Source: Flavobacterium sp.
GTDB taxonomy: Bacteria > Bacteroidota > Bacteroidia > Flavobacteriales > Flavobacteriaceae
Length of the DNA stretch: 64,000 bases
Assembly: GCA_017983975.1 (NCBI GenBank)
Contig: JAGOAL010000006.1
Span: forward strand, 1 to 64,000
Direction: 5' to 3'
Positions 55,623 to 64,000 of the stretch are shown one piece after another. Positions within the stretch are counted from its first letter, which is position 1; each line of letters begins with the position of its first letter. The position numbers and the translations under genes are program-made. The notes below the pieces were generated by a model. That model saw only the letters and a list, made by a program, of their open reading frames with translations. It did no database searches and was not told the origin of the DNA.

Positions 55623-58538
55623 ATGCAGAATAGAGGACTTATTAAATTTTTCGCAATTATCTTTGCCTTGGTATGTATATACCAGCTTTCTTTTACTTTT
55701 GTTGCTAGTGGTATTGAAAAAGATGCTAAAGCTTTTGCAAAAGGAGATTCAAAAAAAGAATTAGCTTATTTAGATTCAATCGGTAAAGTAGAGGTGTATC
55801 CTGTTTTAGGATATACATTCAATGAAGTTAGACAAAAACAATTAAATAAAGGTCTTGACTTAGAAGGAGGAATCAATGTTATTCTTCAAATATCAGTTAA
55901 AGATGTTTTGAAAGGATTAGCTAATGATTCAAAAAATGCGGCCTTCAATAAAGCGTTAGCAGATGCTAAAACTAATCAACAAGGAAATCAAGATTATATT
56001 GATGCGTTTTTTGTAGAAGCAAATAATGCTAATATTAATTTGGCTGCTGCCGATATTTTTGGAAACAGAAATTTAGAAGCAGAGATCAAAAACGGAATGA
56101 CTAACAAACAAGTTGAACCTATTGTAAAAAAGAAAGTTCTAGAGTCTGTAGAAAGTGCATTCAACGTATTAAGAAAACGTATTGACCAATTTGGTGTAAC
56201 GCAACCAAACATTCAACTTTTAGGTAATTCAGGAAGAATTCTTGTAGAATTACCAGGTGCTAAGGATGTAGATCGTATCAAAAATTTATTACAAGGAACA
56301 GCCCAATTAGAATTTTGGGAAACTTATAAATTAGATGAAGTTTCTGGTTTTGTTATGGCTGCAGATGAAGCACTGAAGAAAACTGAAATTGCTATTAAAG
56401 CTGCACCTGTTAAAAAAGTAGGTATTGACTCATTATTAACTGATAAAGCTGATACAGCTTCAGCAAAAACTAGCCCATTTTTAGGTAAAATGGTTGGTCC
56501 TGGTCAACAAGGAATTGGTTTCTTTAATATTAAAGATACTGCTGTAATCAACAGTTATTTAAAAAGAGCTGACATCAGAGCTTTATTACCAGCAACATTA
56601 ACTAATATTAGATTTGCATGGGGAAAAGTTAATCCTAAAATGCCTGATGCAACTGAATTATACGTTTTAAAAGGAACAAGAGATAATGTTGCTCCATTAA
56701 GTGGTGGTGTTATCGTTGATGCAAAAGATACTTTTGATCAATTTGGTAAGCCAGCAGTTTCTATGCAAATGAACGCTAATGGTGCAAGATTGTGGGAAAA
56801 AATTACAGGAGCAGTATCGCAACAAGGTAATGCAATTGCAATTGTTTTAGATAATACAGTATACTCTGCACCAGGTGTAAGTAAAGGAGCAATTACAGGT
56901 GGTCAATCAGAAATTTCAGGAAACTTTACATTAGAAGAAACAAAAGATTTAGCTAATGTTTTAAGAGCGGGTAAATTACCTGCTGCTGCAGAGATTATTC
57001 AATCTGCTGAAGTAGGTCCATCTTTAGGACAAAAAGCTATTGATGCAGGTATTCTTTCTTCATTAGTAGGATTTATTTTAGTGTGTGTATGGATGGTTTT
57101 TTACTACGGTAGAGCTGGTTGGTACGCTAATGCGGCTTTATTATTAAACGTATTATTCTTATTTGGAGTAATGGCAAGTTTTGGTTTTGTTTTAACATTA
57201 CCAGGTATTGCAGGTATCGTTTTAACTTTAGGTACAGCTGTTGATGCGAACATTATTATTTACGAAAGAGCTAAAGAAGAGTTACGTGAAGGTAAATCAT
57301 TAGCAGACATAGTTGATATTTCATACGGATGGAAAGGAGCTATGCGTTCTATTGTTGATGCAAACGTTACGCACATTTTAACAGGTATTATATTATTTGT
57401 ATTTGGAACAGGGCCTATTCAAGGATTTGCTTTAACCTTATTAATTGGTATTTTCACCTCTTTATTTACTTCAATTTTTATTGCTAGAATTTTTATTGAT
57501 AGAGATATTGCTAAAAATAGAACATTAAACTTCTCAACATCGATAACTAAAAATTGGTTTACAGGTTTTCATTTTGATTTTATTAAAGTTAAAAAATGGA
57601 CTTATTTGTTTTCATCAATTGTAGTTGTTGTTAGTTGTGTATCATTCTTTGTGAATGGTTTAGATGAAGGTGTTGATTTTGTTGGAGGTAGAACTTACCA
57701 AGTTAAATTTGAAAAACCAGTTGAATCAAATGTAGTTTCTGAAGAACTTTCTAAAGAGTTTGGATTACCAGTTGAAGCAAAAGTTTTTGGTGATGCTGAT
57801 CAATTGAAAATTACAACAAAATATAAAATTAAAGAAGAAGGTATTGCAATTGACAAAGAAGTAAACGAGAAGTTATATAACGGTCTTAAAAAATACTTCA
57901 AAGAAGATCTTACTTACGAAAAATTCATCAACTTGTATGAAGGTAAAAAATTCGGAGTATTGTATGGATCTAAAGTAAGTCCAACTATCTCTGCCGATAT
58001 TAAAACAAATTCGTTTTGGGCTGTTATTGGTGCAATGTTAGTTGTTGCTTTATACTTAGTAATCTCGTTCAGAAAATATGGATATTCTATTGGAGCAGTT
58101 GCTGCAGTAGCGCATGACGTTATTTTTGTATTAGGAGTTTATTCACTTTGTTATAAATTTATGCCTTTCCATATGGAAATGGACCAACACTTTATCGCAG
58201 CGATCTTAACCGTTATTGGATATTCTATGAATGATACCGTAATTGTATTTGATAGAATTAGAGAGTTTTTAGATGGTAAACGTAAAGGTACTTTCAAAGA
58301 AGTGGTAAACGCGTCTATTAATACAACTCTTTCTAGAACGTTAAATACTTCATTAACGATGATTATGGTGTTATTAATCATGTTCATCTTTGGTGGCGAA
58401 TCTATTAGAGGATTTATCTTTGCCATGTTAATTGGTATTATCATTGGAACTTACTCTTCTTTATTCATTGCAACTCCAGTATTGGTAGACTCAATGAAGA
58501 AAAGTGATATCGATGAAATTGAAAAAAGACACGCGTAA
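55623..58538 (+). CDS. secDF: fused protein translocase subunit SecDF
   Basis: A 971-residue inner-membrane protein that uses the proton gradient to help Sec-dependent export. SecD and SecF are fused as in many Bacteroidetes. Order: a first membrane helix (RGLIKFFAIIFALVCIY), the large periplasmic P1 domain (NKGLDLEGGINVILQ, RIDQFGVTQPNIQ), the SecD membrane block with LGTAVDANIIIYERAKEE, then the SecF half with VDFVGGRTYQVKF and GYSMNDTVIVFDRIRE. It starts at ATG 55623 because the upstream codons include its own promoter. Ends at a strong terminator. Confidence 0.96.
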   Translation: MQNRGLIKFFAIIFALVCIYQLSFTFVASGIEKDAKAFAKGDSKKELAYLDSIGKVEVYPVLGYTFNEVRQKQLNKGLDLEGGINVILQISVKDVLKGLANDSKNAAFNKALADAKTNQQGNQDYIDAFFVEANNANINLAAADIFGNRNLEAEIKNGMTNKQVEPIVKKKVLESVESAFNVLRKRIDQFGVTQPNIQLLGNSGRILVELPGAKDVDRIKNLLQGTAQLEFWETYKLDEVSGFVMAADEALKKTEIAIKAAPVKKVGIDSLLTDKADTASAKTSPFLGKMVGPGQQGIGFFNIKDTAVINSYLKRADIRALLPATLTNIRFAWGKVNPKMPDATELYVLKGTRDNVAPLSGGVIVDAKDTFDQFGKPAVSMQMNANGARLWEKITGAVSQQGNAIAIVLDNTVYSAPGVSKGAITGGQSEISGNFTLEETKDLANVLRAGKLPAAAEIIQSAEVGPSLGQKAIDAGILSSLVGFILVCVWMVFYYGRAGWYANAALLLNVLFLFGVMASFGFVLTLPGIAGIVLTLGTAVDANIIIYERAKEELREGKSLADIVDISYGWKGAMRSIVDANVTHILTGIILFVFGTGPIQGFALTLLIGIFTSLFTSIFIARIFIDRDIAKNRTLNFSTSITKNWFTGFHFDFIKVKKWTYLFSSIVVVVSCVSFFVNGLDEGVDFVGGRTYQVKFEKPVESNVVSEELSKEFGLPVEAKVFGDADQLKITTKYKIKEEGIAIDKEVNEKLYNGLKKYFKEDLTYEKFINLYEGKKFGVLYGSKVSPTISADIKTNSFWAVIGAMLVVALYLVISFRKYGYSIGAVAAVAHDVIFVLGVYSLCYKFMPFHMEMDQHFIAAILTVIGYSMNDTVIVFDRIREFLDGKRKGTFKEVVNASINTTLSRTLNTSLTMIMVLLIMFIFGGESIRGFIFAMLIGIIIGTYSSLFIATPVLVDSMKKSDIDEIEKRHA

Positions 58539-58560
58539 TTAGTACACGTTTTTAATAACA

Positions 58561-58593
58561 AAAGCTGCTTTCATTGAAAGCAGCTTTTTTTTT
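58561..58593 (+). terminator. Rho-independent terminator of secDF
   Basis: AAAGCTGCTTTC (58561-58572) and GAAAGCAGCTTT (58576-58587) make a perfect 12-bp stem with a 3-nt loop, followed by a T run. Confidence 0.95.
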
Positions 58594-58715
58594 ACACAAA
58601 CTTCTTTCATATGCTTTGGAGATTATAGTAGGGAAATAAAATTCTACTATTTGATTAGTTACAGACTATAATCGCTGCGATTTTCATATTTTCGAGGTCT
58701 CTTGTGAACTTAAAT

Positions 58716-58749
58716 AAAAAAGCGTTTAGAATTGACTAAACGCTTTTTT
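58716..58749 (-). terminator. bidirectional terminator, used by lgt
   Basis: AAAAAAGCGTTTAG (58716-58729) and CTAAACGCTTTTTT (58736-58749) form a perfect 14-bp stem with a 6-nt loop. The A and T runs serve both strands; it lies 24 bp beyond the lgt stop. Confidence 0.9.
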
Positions 58750-58772
58750 AATATCTATTTAAATGCTTTTGT

Positions 58773-59705
58773 TTATGCTTTATGTACTTCCTTAGCTTTA
58801 ATTACAAAATAAAATCCAATAATAATAAAAGGGATACTTAACCATTGTCCTGTTGAAAGAGCGTTGAAAATAGGATGTTCTTCAAACCCACCTTGGCTTT
58901 CTTTTACAAATTCAACTACAAATCGAACAGACCAAAGTAAAATTAAAAACATCCCAAACAAATAACCAGCTTTATTTCTAGCTTCGGTTTTCCAATATAA
59001 AAACATCAAAATAGCAAATACAAATATATAACTTATCGCTTCATATAATTGCGCAGGATGTTTTATTGCTACATTAGCTAACAATTCAGAGAATTGAGGA
59101 TTAGTTTCAATGGCATTATATGCTTCATTATCACTATTAGTTTGTGTAAGTTGCATTGCTTCTCTAGCACTATATTGATCTCTAAGAAATTTAATTCCGA
59201 AAGAAGAAGTAGTTTGAGTTCCTACGATTTCAGAATTAAAAAAATTACCTAAACGAATGAAAATTGCACCTAATGAAACAGGAATTACAATTCGGTCTAA
59301 TATCCATAAAAAAGAACGTTTAATTACACGTTTTTGAATGTAAAACATAGTAGCTATTATTGAAATTGCTGCTCCATGACTGGCTAGTCCTGCAAATCCT
59401 GTAAAATGAAGCGATGGTTTTGTACTTATTGGTAATAAAATACTCCATGGATCGTCATTAAATAATTCGGGTTGATAAAAAATCACATGACCTAATCGTG
59501 CACCAAGCATTGTAGCTACAAGTGTATAGATAAATAATTTATCTAATGCTTCAACTGATTCGTTTTCTCTATTAAATATTGGCTTCATAACATACCAACC
59601 TAATCCAAAGGCTAACACCCATGAAAGACTGTAAAAACGAAGCATAAAAAAACCTAAGTCAATTCCTTCTGAAGGATTCCAAACCATGTTAAGTGCGTGA
59701 ATCAT
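58773..59705 (-). CDS. lgt: prolipoprotein diacylglyceryl transferase
   Basis: First enzyme of lipoprotein maturation: it moves diacylglycerol from phosphatidylglycerol to the lipobox cysteine, in the inner membrane. The 310-residue protein has seven membrane segments, the GARLGHVIFYQ and RLGNFFNSEIVG signature segments, HPAQLYEAISY and a closing polar tail. Slightly longer than average because of an insert at about 176-208 (LTQTNSDNEAYNAIETNPQ). Its neighbour yidD is also an envelope gene. Confidence 0.94.
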   Translation of the reverse strand: MIHALNMVWNPSEGIDLGFFMLRFYSLSWVLAFGLGWYVMKPIFNRENESVEALDKLFIYTLVATMLGARLGHVIFYQPELFNDDPWSILLPISTKPSLHFTGFAGLASHGAAISIIATMFYIQKRVIKRSFLWILDRIVIPVSLGAIFIRLGNFFNSEIVGTQTTSSFGIKFLRDQYSAREAMQLTQTNSDNEAYNAIETNPQFSELLANVAIKHPAQLYEAISYIFVFAILMFLYWKTEARNKAGYLFGMFLILLWSVRFVVEFVKESQGGFEEHPIFNALSTGQWLSIPFIIIGFYFVIKAKEVHKA

Positions 59706-59795
59706 AATTTTTGTTTCTGATTAAAGCGTAAAAATAATTATTATTATTGGGAAACGTGTTAAAATTGTCCAAAGAAATTAATGAGTAAACTAATA

Positions 59796-60053
59796 TCAAG
59801 GCACAGGATCATAACCACTTTTTCCCCAAGGATTACAACTAATTATCCTTTTTACAGATAACCAACCTCCTTTAAATATTCCGTGTTTTGTAAATGCCTG
59901 CAAGGAATAATTTGAACAACTGGGTTCAAAACGGCATGCAGCGGGTGTAAATGGCGAAATAGCTACTTGATAAAATCGTATTAGTAAGATAAAGGGTAAA
60001 ATAACGATATCTCTTAACCTATTAATTTTAAATGCTTTATGATTGCTGCACAT
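59796..60053 (-). CDS. yidD: membrane protein insertion efficiency factor YidD
   Basis: An 85-residue protein with [16 protein letters not shown] as amphipathic helix and the Cys motif [15 protein letters not shown] followed by [16 protein letters not shown] and G.DPVP. It helps YidC insert membrane proteins. The ATG at 60053 is preferred; a TTG at 60074 would add seven residues. It is 90 bp upstream of lgt on the same strand and divergent from the small barrel gene. Confidence 0.9.
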   Translation of the reverse strand: MCSNHKAFKINRLRDIVILPFILLIRFYQVAISPFTPAACRFEPSCSNYSLQAFTKHGIFKGGWLSVKRIISCNPWGKSGYDPVP

Positions 60054-60203
60054 TGTTGTAAGATTACTAGACAAAAATACAATTTTGGTCCATTATTTTT
60101 GATATTTTACGACGAAAATAAAATGCAAACAATGACTTTTATCAGTTTATATGTTGGTTTATGACCATAAATTTGTTCTATTAATATTAAACTAAAACAT
60201 AAA

Positions 60204-60839
60204 ATGAAAAAATTATTAGTATTAGCAGGAATTGCATTATTGAGTTTTAATGCAAACGCACAAGAACAAAAAGGTCTAAAAGGAGCTTGGTTTGCTACAT
60301 CACAATTTGGATATCAACAAACAAAAACTGCAGATGCAAAACAAACTAATTTCTCAGTGGTGCCAATCGTTGGTACATTTGTTACCCCGTCTGTTGCAGT
60401 AGGTGCAGGACTTGGTTATATGAATATTAAAAATGAAGATGCTGGAGGAACAAATGCAAATACAGGATTGTTAGTAGTAGAACCATTAGTAAGAAAGTAT
60501 TGGAATGTTGCTGGAAATTTCTATTTCTTTGGACAAGTTGCATCCCCATTTATTTCTGGTAAAGAGAAAGAAAGTGATTTAAAAGTTACGCAATTCGGAG
60601 TATCAATGTCAGGTGGTTTTGATTATTTTGTGACTAAAAATTTCTCGGTAGAGTTTTCATACGATTTAGCAAACTTTACTCAAACAACATTAAAACCTAC
60701 TGCTGGAGATAAAACAACTGTTACAAATTTCTCATTAGCACATGTAGCTACTACTGAACCGGTTTATGTAGATGCTTTGGGTGGATCAATGCCAAATTTA
60801 ACAACACCTTTGTCATTTGGTTTTAAATTTATATTCTAA
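60204..60839 (+). CDS. outer-membrane beta-barrel protein (porin-like)
   Basis: A 211-residue exported protein: signal peptide MKKLLVLAGIALLSFNANAQ and a small barrel of about eight strands (WFATSQFGYQQTKT, VGAGLGYMNIKN, FYFFGQVASPFISG, SVEFSYDLANFTQ) ending in the aromatic GFKFIF, a Bam signal. It fits the OmpA-like/opacity-type fold. Ligand or role unknown. A TAAATTTG box at 60168-60175 precedes it. A strong bidirectional terminator follows. Confidence 0.85.
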   Translation: MKKLLVLAGIALLSFNANAQEQKGLKGAWFATSQFGYQQTKTADAKQTNFSVVPIVGTFVTPSVAVGAGLGYMNIKNEDAGGTNANTGLLVVEPLVRKYWNVAGNFYFFGQVASPFISGKEKESDLKVTQFGVSMSGGFDYFVTKNFSVEFSYDLANFTQTTLKPTAGDKTTVTNFSLAHVATTEPVYVDALGGSMPNLTTPLSFGFKFIF

Positions 60840-60903
60840 TAATTAGAGTATTGGTTAGTTTAAATAGTAAGTAGGGCTGTCTAATTAGATGGTCCTATTT
60901 CTT

Positions 60904-60948
60904 TTAACAAAAAAAGCACAACTTTTAAGGCTGTGCTTTTTTTGTTAA
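60904..60948. terminator. bidirectional terminator between the barrel gene and cysS
   Basis: TTAACAAAAAAAGCACA (60904-60920) and TGTGCTTTTTTTGTTAA (60932-60948) pair over 17 bp with an 11-nt loop. It can stop transcripts in both directions. Confidence 0.92.
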
Positions 60949-60956
60949 ATATAATT

Positions 60957-62441
60957 TTAAACAGAAAAAGTCGTTCCTTCTTTTCCGTCTTTGATGATAA
61001 TTCCAAGCTCTTGAAGTTTGTCTCTAATTTCATCAGATAGTGCGAAGTTTTTATTTGCTCTTGCTTCATTTCGCATTTGAATTAGCATCTCAACCACACC
61101 TTTAAGCTTTTCTGTTCCATTTGCTCCAGCTGAAGATGTGTTATTTAACCCCAATACATTAAAAATAAAATCAGAAAGTGTATCAGATAAAAGTTTAATA
61201 TCTTCCGAAGTTAAAGTTGCAGCTCCATCATTCACTAAATTGATAAAGCGCGCTCCTTCAAATAATTGTGCAATTAAAATAGGCGTATTAAAGTCATCAT
61301 TCATAGCGTCATAACAACTTTGTTTCCAAGAAGTAATGTCTAATGATGAAGTTGCACTTGGTTGTAATGAAGGTATTAATTTATATGCCTCAATTAATCG
61401 ATTATATCCTTTTTCACTAGCTACCATAGCATCATTTGAAATATCTAAAACACTTCGGTAATGCGCTTGTAAAAAGCAAAAACGTACAATATTTGGTTCA
61501 AATGATTTTTCAAAAAAACTATTTTCACCCGAAATTAATTCCATCGGTAAAATATAATTTCCAGTAGATTTACTCATGCGCAATCCATTCATGGTAAGCA
61601 TATTAGTATGCATCCAAAAATTTACTGGCGAATGTCCGTTACAAGCGGTTCCTTGTGCTACTTCACATTCGTGATGTGGGAATTTCAAATCCATTCCACC
61701 TCCATGAATATCAAAAGTTTCTCCTAAGTATTTAGTACTCATTGCGGTACACTCAAGGTGCCAACCTGGAAATCCTTCTCCCCAAGGAGAATTCCAACGC
61801 ATAATATGAGCCGGTGAAGCATTTTTCCATAGTGCAAAATCTTGCGGATTCTTCTTTTCAGTTTGTCCGTCTAAATCACGCGTATTAGCAAATAATTCAT
61901 CGATATTACGATTACTTAGTGCTCCATAATTCAACCCCTTTGCGTTGTATGCAAAAACATCGAAATACACAGAACCATTGCTTTCATATGCAAAACCCAA
62001 TTCAATTAACTTTTGGGTTAATTCAATTTGTTCTACAATATGACCTGTTGCAGTAGGTTCAATCGTTGGAGGAAGAAAATTGAAAGTATCTAAAACCTTA
62101 TGAAAATCGACAGTATATTTCTGAACAATTTCCATGGGTTCTAATTTTTCTAAGCGCGATTGTTTTACAAATCTATCGTTTGATACATCACCATCATCTG
62201 TTAAATGACCAGCATCGGTAATATTTCTAACATACCGCACTTTATAATCAAGATGTAATAAATATCTATAAATTACATCAAAACTCATAAAAGTTCGAAC
62301 ATTGCCTAAATGAACATTGCTATAAACTGTTGGCCCACAAACATACATCCCTATTGCTCCTGGATGAATAGGAGTAAAGGTTTCTTTTTCACCAGAAAGG
62401 GTGTTGTATATTTTTAGCGGCTGATTTTTATGTAGTTCCAT
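60957..62441 (-). CDS. cysS: cysteine-tRNA ligase
   Basis: Class I aminoacyl-tRNA synthetase charging tRNA-Cys. In the 494-residue product: [18 protein letters not shown] (Cys zinc ligand and HIGH-type HLGN), GWHLECTAM and [10 protein letters not shown] (further zinc ligands) and [10 protein letters not shown] (KMSKS loop). The C-terminal anticodon-binding helices follow. A terminator lies 9 bp beyond the stop. It is 40 bp downstream of folE on the same strand. Confidence 0.97.
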   Translation of the reverse strand: MELHKNQPLKIYNTLSGEKETFTPIHPGAIGMYVCGPTVYSNVHLGNVRTFMSFDVIYRYLLHLDYKVRYVRNITDAGHLTDDGDVSNDRFVKQSRLEKLEPMEIVQKYTVDFHKVLDTFNFLPPTIEPTATGHIVEQIELTQKLIELGFAYESNGSVYFDVFAYNAKGLNYGALSNRNIDELFANTRDLDGQTEKKNPQDFALWKNASPAHIMRWNSPWGEGFPGWHLECTAMSTKYLGETFDIHGGGMDLKFPHHECEVAQGTACNGHSPVNFWMHTNMLTMNGLRMSKSTGNYILPMELISGENSFFEKSFEPNIVRFCFLQAHYRSVLDISNDAMVASEKGYNRLIEAYKLIPSLQPSATSSLDITSWKQSCYDAMNDDFNTPILIAQLFEGARFINLVNDGAATLTSEDIKLLSDTLSDFIFNVLGLNNTSSAGANGTEKLKGVVEMLIQMRNEARANKNFALSDEIRDKLQELGIIIKDGKEGTTFSV

Positions 62442-62481
62442 TAGTGCGATTGCTCGATTTTAGTATTGATTGATTTTTAAA

Positions 62482-63153
62482 TTAAAACTGAGTATCTAAC
62501 TTTATATAATCTAAAAATTCTCTTTTTACTTTGTCTTCTTTAAATTTACCACCAAATTCTGATGTTACAGTGCTACTTTCGATATCTCTAATACCTCTAG
62601 AATTTACACATAAATGTTTAGCATCAATTACGCAAGCTACATCCATTGTGCCTAAAACATTTTGTAATTCTTGCACAATTTGCATAGTTAAACGTTCTTG
62701 TACTTGAGGTCTTTTGGCATAAAAATCAACCACACGATTCATTTTTGACAAACCTACGACCGTGCCTTTAGAAATATAAGCAACGTGAGCACGTCCTACA
62801 ATTGGTAATAAGTGGTGTTCACAAGTAGAATAAACAACTATGTTTTTTTCTACAAGCATTTCACCATATTTATATTTGTTTTCAAAGGTTGATGAGCTTG
62901 GTTTTTTAGCAGGATTTAAGCCACCAAAAATTTCTTTAACAAACATCTTCGCAACACGATTAGGTGTTCCTTTTAAACTATCATCAGTTAAATCTAGACC
63001 AAGAGTATTTAAAATATGCTCAACATCTTTTTTTATTGATTCAATTTTTTCATCGTCAGAAATAGCAAATGCATCATCTCGCATAGGTGTTTGTGCACTT
63101 GTTGCCACATGGTTGTTTCCTAATTCTTCTTGAAAATCCTCGTTTTGTTTCAT
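62482..63153 (-). CDS. folE: GTP cyclohydrolase I
   Basis: Zinc enzyme opening GTP to 7,8-dihydroneopterin triphosphate, the first step of folate and pteridine synthesis. The 223-residue product has the metal-ligand region YSTCEHHLLPIVGRAHVAYI (Cys-His-His), SKMNRVVDFYAKRPQVQERL and CVIDAKHLCVNSRGI (second Cys). The N-terminal 30 residues are variable and polar. A CAAAGATA element (63190-63197, complement TATCTTTG) could be the -7 box. Confidence 0.95.
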   Translation of the reverse strand: MKQNEDFQEELGNNHVATSAQTPMRDDAFAISDDEKIESIKKDVEHILNTLGLDLTDDSLKGTPNRVAKMFVKEIFGGLNPAKKPSSSTFENKYKYGEMLVEKNIVVYSTCEHHLLPIVGRAHVAYISKGTVVGLSKMNRVVDFYAKRPQVQERLTMQIVQELQNVLGTMDVACVIDAKHLCVNSRGIRDIESSTVTSEFGGKFKEDKVKREFLDYIKLDTQF

Positions 63154-63219
63154 TATTTTAGATTAATTTCTTGGTAATTTTTGAATACGCAAAGATAAAT
63201 AATAAACTAACATCGAATA

Positions 63220-63256
63220 AATAAAGGAACGTCTTTTTTATAGACCTTCCTTTATT
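63220..63256 (-). terminator. probable terminator of the partial aminotransferase gene
   Basis: AATAAAGGAACGTC (63220-63233) and GACCTTCCTTTATT (63243-63256) pair in 13 of 14 positions. The T-run on the minus side is weak, so the call is tentative. Confidence 0.55.
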
Positions 63257-63275
63257 GGTCGACATAAATAAATGT

Positions 63276-64000
63276 TTATTTAATAGAATTGTAAACGGTT
63301 AAGGCTTCTTTTAAAATTTGAACTGCTTTTGTTAAATCTTCTTTTTTCAAAACATAAGCAATACGCACTTCATCAAGTCCTACGTTTGGTGTTGAGTAAA
63401 AACCAGCTGCAGGAGCAACCATAACTGTTTCGCCATTAAAATCATAAGATTCTAACAACCATTGAGCAAATTTATCAGCATTTTCAACGGGTAATTTTGC
63501 AATACAATAAAAAGCACCTTTTGGAGTAGCAACTGTAACCCCATCAATTTTTTGTAATTCAGCAATTAAGACATCTCTTCTTTCTTTATATTCAGAAATG
63601 ACATCATCAAAATAACTTTGTGGAGTTTCTAAAGCGGCTTCACTTGCAATTTGGGCATAGGTTGGCGGACTCAATCGTGCTTGTGCAAATTTCATAGCAG
63701 TTGCCATAACTTCTTTGTTTTTTGAAACAATGCAACCAATTCTTGCCCCACACATACTATATCGTTTTGAAACCGAATCAATCATAATTGCATGTTCTTC
63801 TAAACCAGCAACATTCATTACCGAAAAATGTTTTTCACCATCATATATGAATTCTCTATATACTTCATCAGCAATTAAAAACAAATCGTGTTTTTTTACT
63901 ATTTCTGCCAATTTTAAAATTTCTTCATGTGAATACAAATAACCTGTTGGGTTGCCTGGATTACAAATTAAGATTGCTTTTGTTTTTGGCGTAATTAATT
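63276..64000 (-). CDS. pyridoxal phosphate-dependent aminotransferase, class I/II (5' end outside window)
   Basis: The frame is open to the window edge, so the gene starts beyond 64000; about 241 C-terminal residues are visible. Seen: CNPGNPTGYLYSHEE (substrate-binding segment, residues just past the edge), IADEVYREFIYDG (Asp for PLP), DSVSKRYSMCGARIGC (Schiff-base Lys) and the late EVRIAYVL (substrate-binding Arg). This is the aspartate or aromatic aminotransferase subfamily; the exact amino donor is unknown. A TTG at 63938 is an internal codon, not a start. Confidence 0.88.
   Translation of the reverse strand, partial: LITPKTKAILICNPGNPTGYLYSHEEILKLAEIVKKHDLFLIADEVYREFIYDGEKHFSVMNVAGLEEHAIMIDSVSKRYSMCGARIGCIVSKNKEVMATAMKFAQARLSPPTYAQIASEAALETPQSYFDDVISEYKERRDVLIAELQKIDGVTVATPKGAFYCIAKLPVENADKFAQWLLESYDFNGETVMVAPAAGFYSTPNVGLDEVRIAYVLKKEDLTKAVQILKEALTVYNSIK

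Overview
The window is AT-rich chromosomal DNA that looks like a member of the Flavobacteriaceae (Flavobacterium or a close relative). Support: a secreted protein with a type IX secretion type B sorting domain, Bacteroidetes-type promoter boxes (TTG, then TAnnTTTG) before several genes, a fused SecDF, DUF5606, DUF349 and OstA proteins of Bacteroidetes type, and a Bat-like gene row (SpoIIM, DUF4129, DUF4350, MoxR, DUF58). I see no rRNA, tRNA, CRISPR array, phage or transposase gene. Most of the window is conserved core genome with short spacers.

Layout. 1-5777: lipopolysaccharide/surface glycan genes (family 2 glycosyltransferases, a WaaP-like kinase, a GT9 heptosyltransferase-like protein and an LtaS-like phosphotransferase). 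5810-9520: housekeeping (dapD, ruvX, def, DUF5606, mazG, a monooxygenase-fold protein). 9554-24361: mostly minus strand: DUF349 protein, aroE, DedA, TPR protein, Coa1-like protein, class III aminotransferase, OstA-like protein, fur-purA, a small secreted protein, rel and a SpoU methyltransferase. 24502-28822: two exported amidohydrolase-family proteins. 28906-36280: the Bat-like membrane/ATPase operon with a divergent RDD gene, interrupted by a broken GxxExxY gene with inverted-repeat ends. 36282-38066: T9SS type B protein. 38178-45940: a second glycan cluster (FemAB-like, FdtB-like and FdtA-like sugar enzymes, Wzx-type flippase, four glycosyltransferases). 45941-51633: ftsE, a large TPR protein and an outer-membrane barrel. 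51736-64000: Gre-like factor, gyrB, mdh, secDF, lgt, yidD, a small barrel protein, cysS, folE and a partial aminotransferase.

Function. The two glycan clusters probably build lipopolysaccharide core and an O-antigen-like polymer containing a 3-amino-3,6-dideoxyhexose. OstA-like, SecDF, Lgt, YidD and the barrel proteins serve the cell envelope, and type IX cargo is commonly attached to such glycans.

The most unusual signals are non-coding. Five spacers carry degenerate 7-bp tandem repeats that all fit GAANNNN; three of them sit directly upstream of a TAnnTTTG -7 box. A GxxExxY element with near-perfect 12-bp inverted ends and a 1-nt frameshift lies inside the Bat-like operon. Other spacers carry interspersed repeats of a kind often seen in this phylum. 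No clearly new multi-gene system was found.
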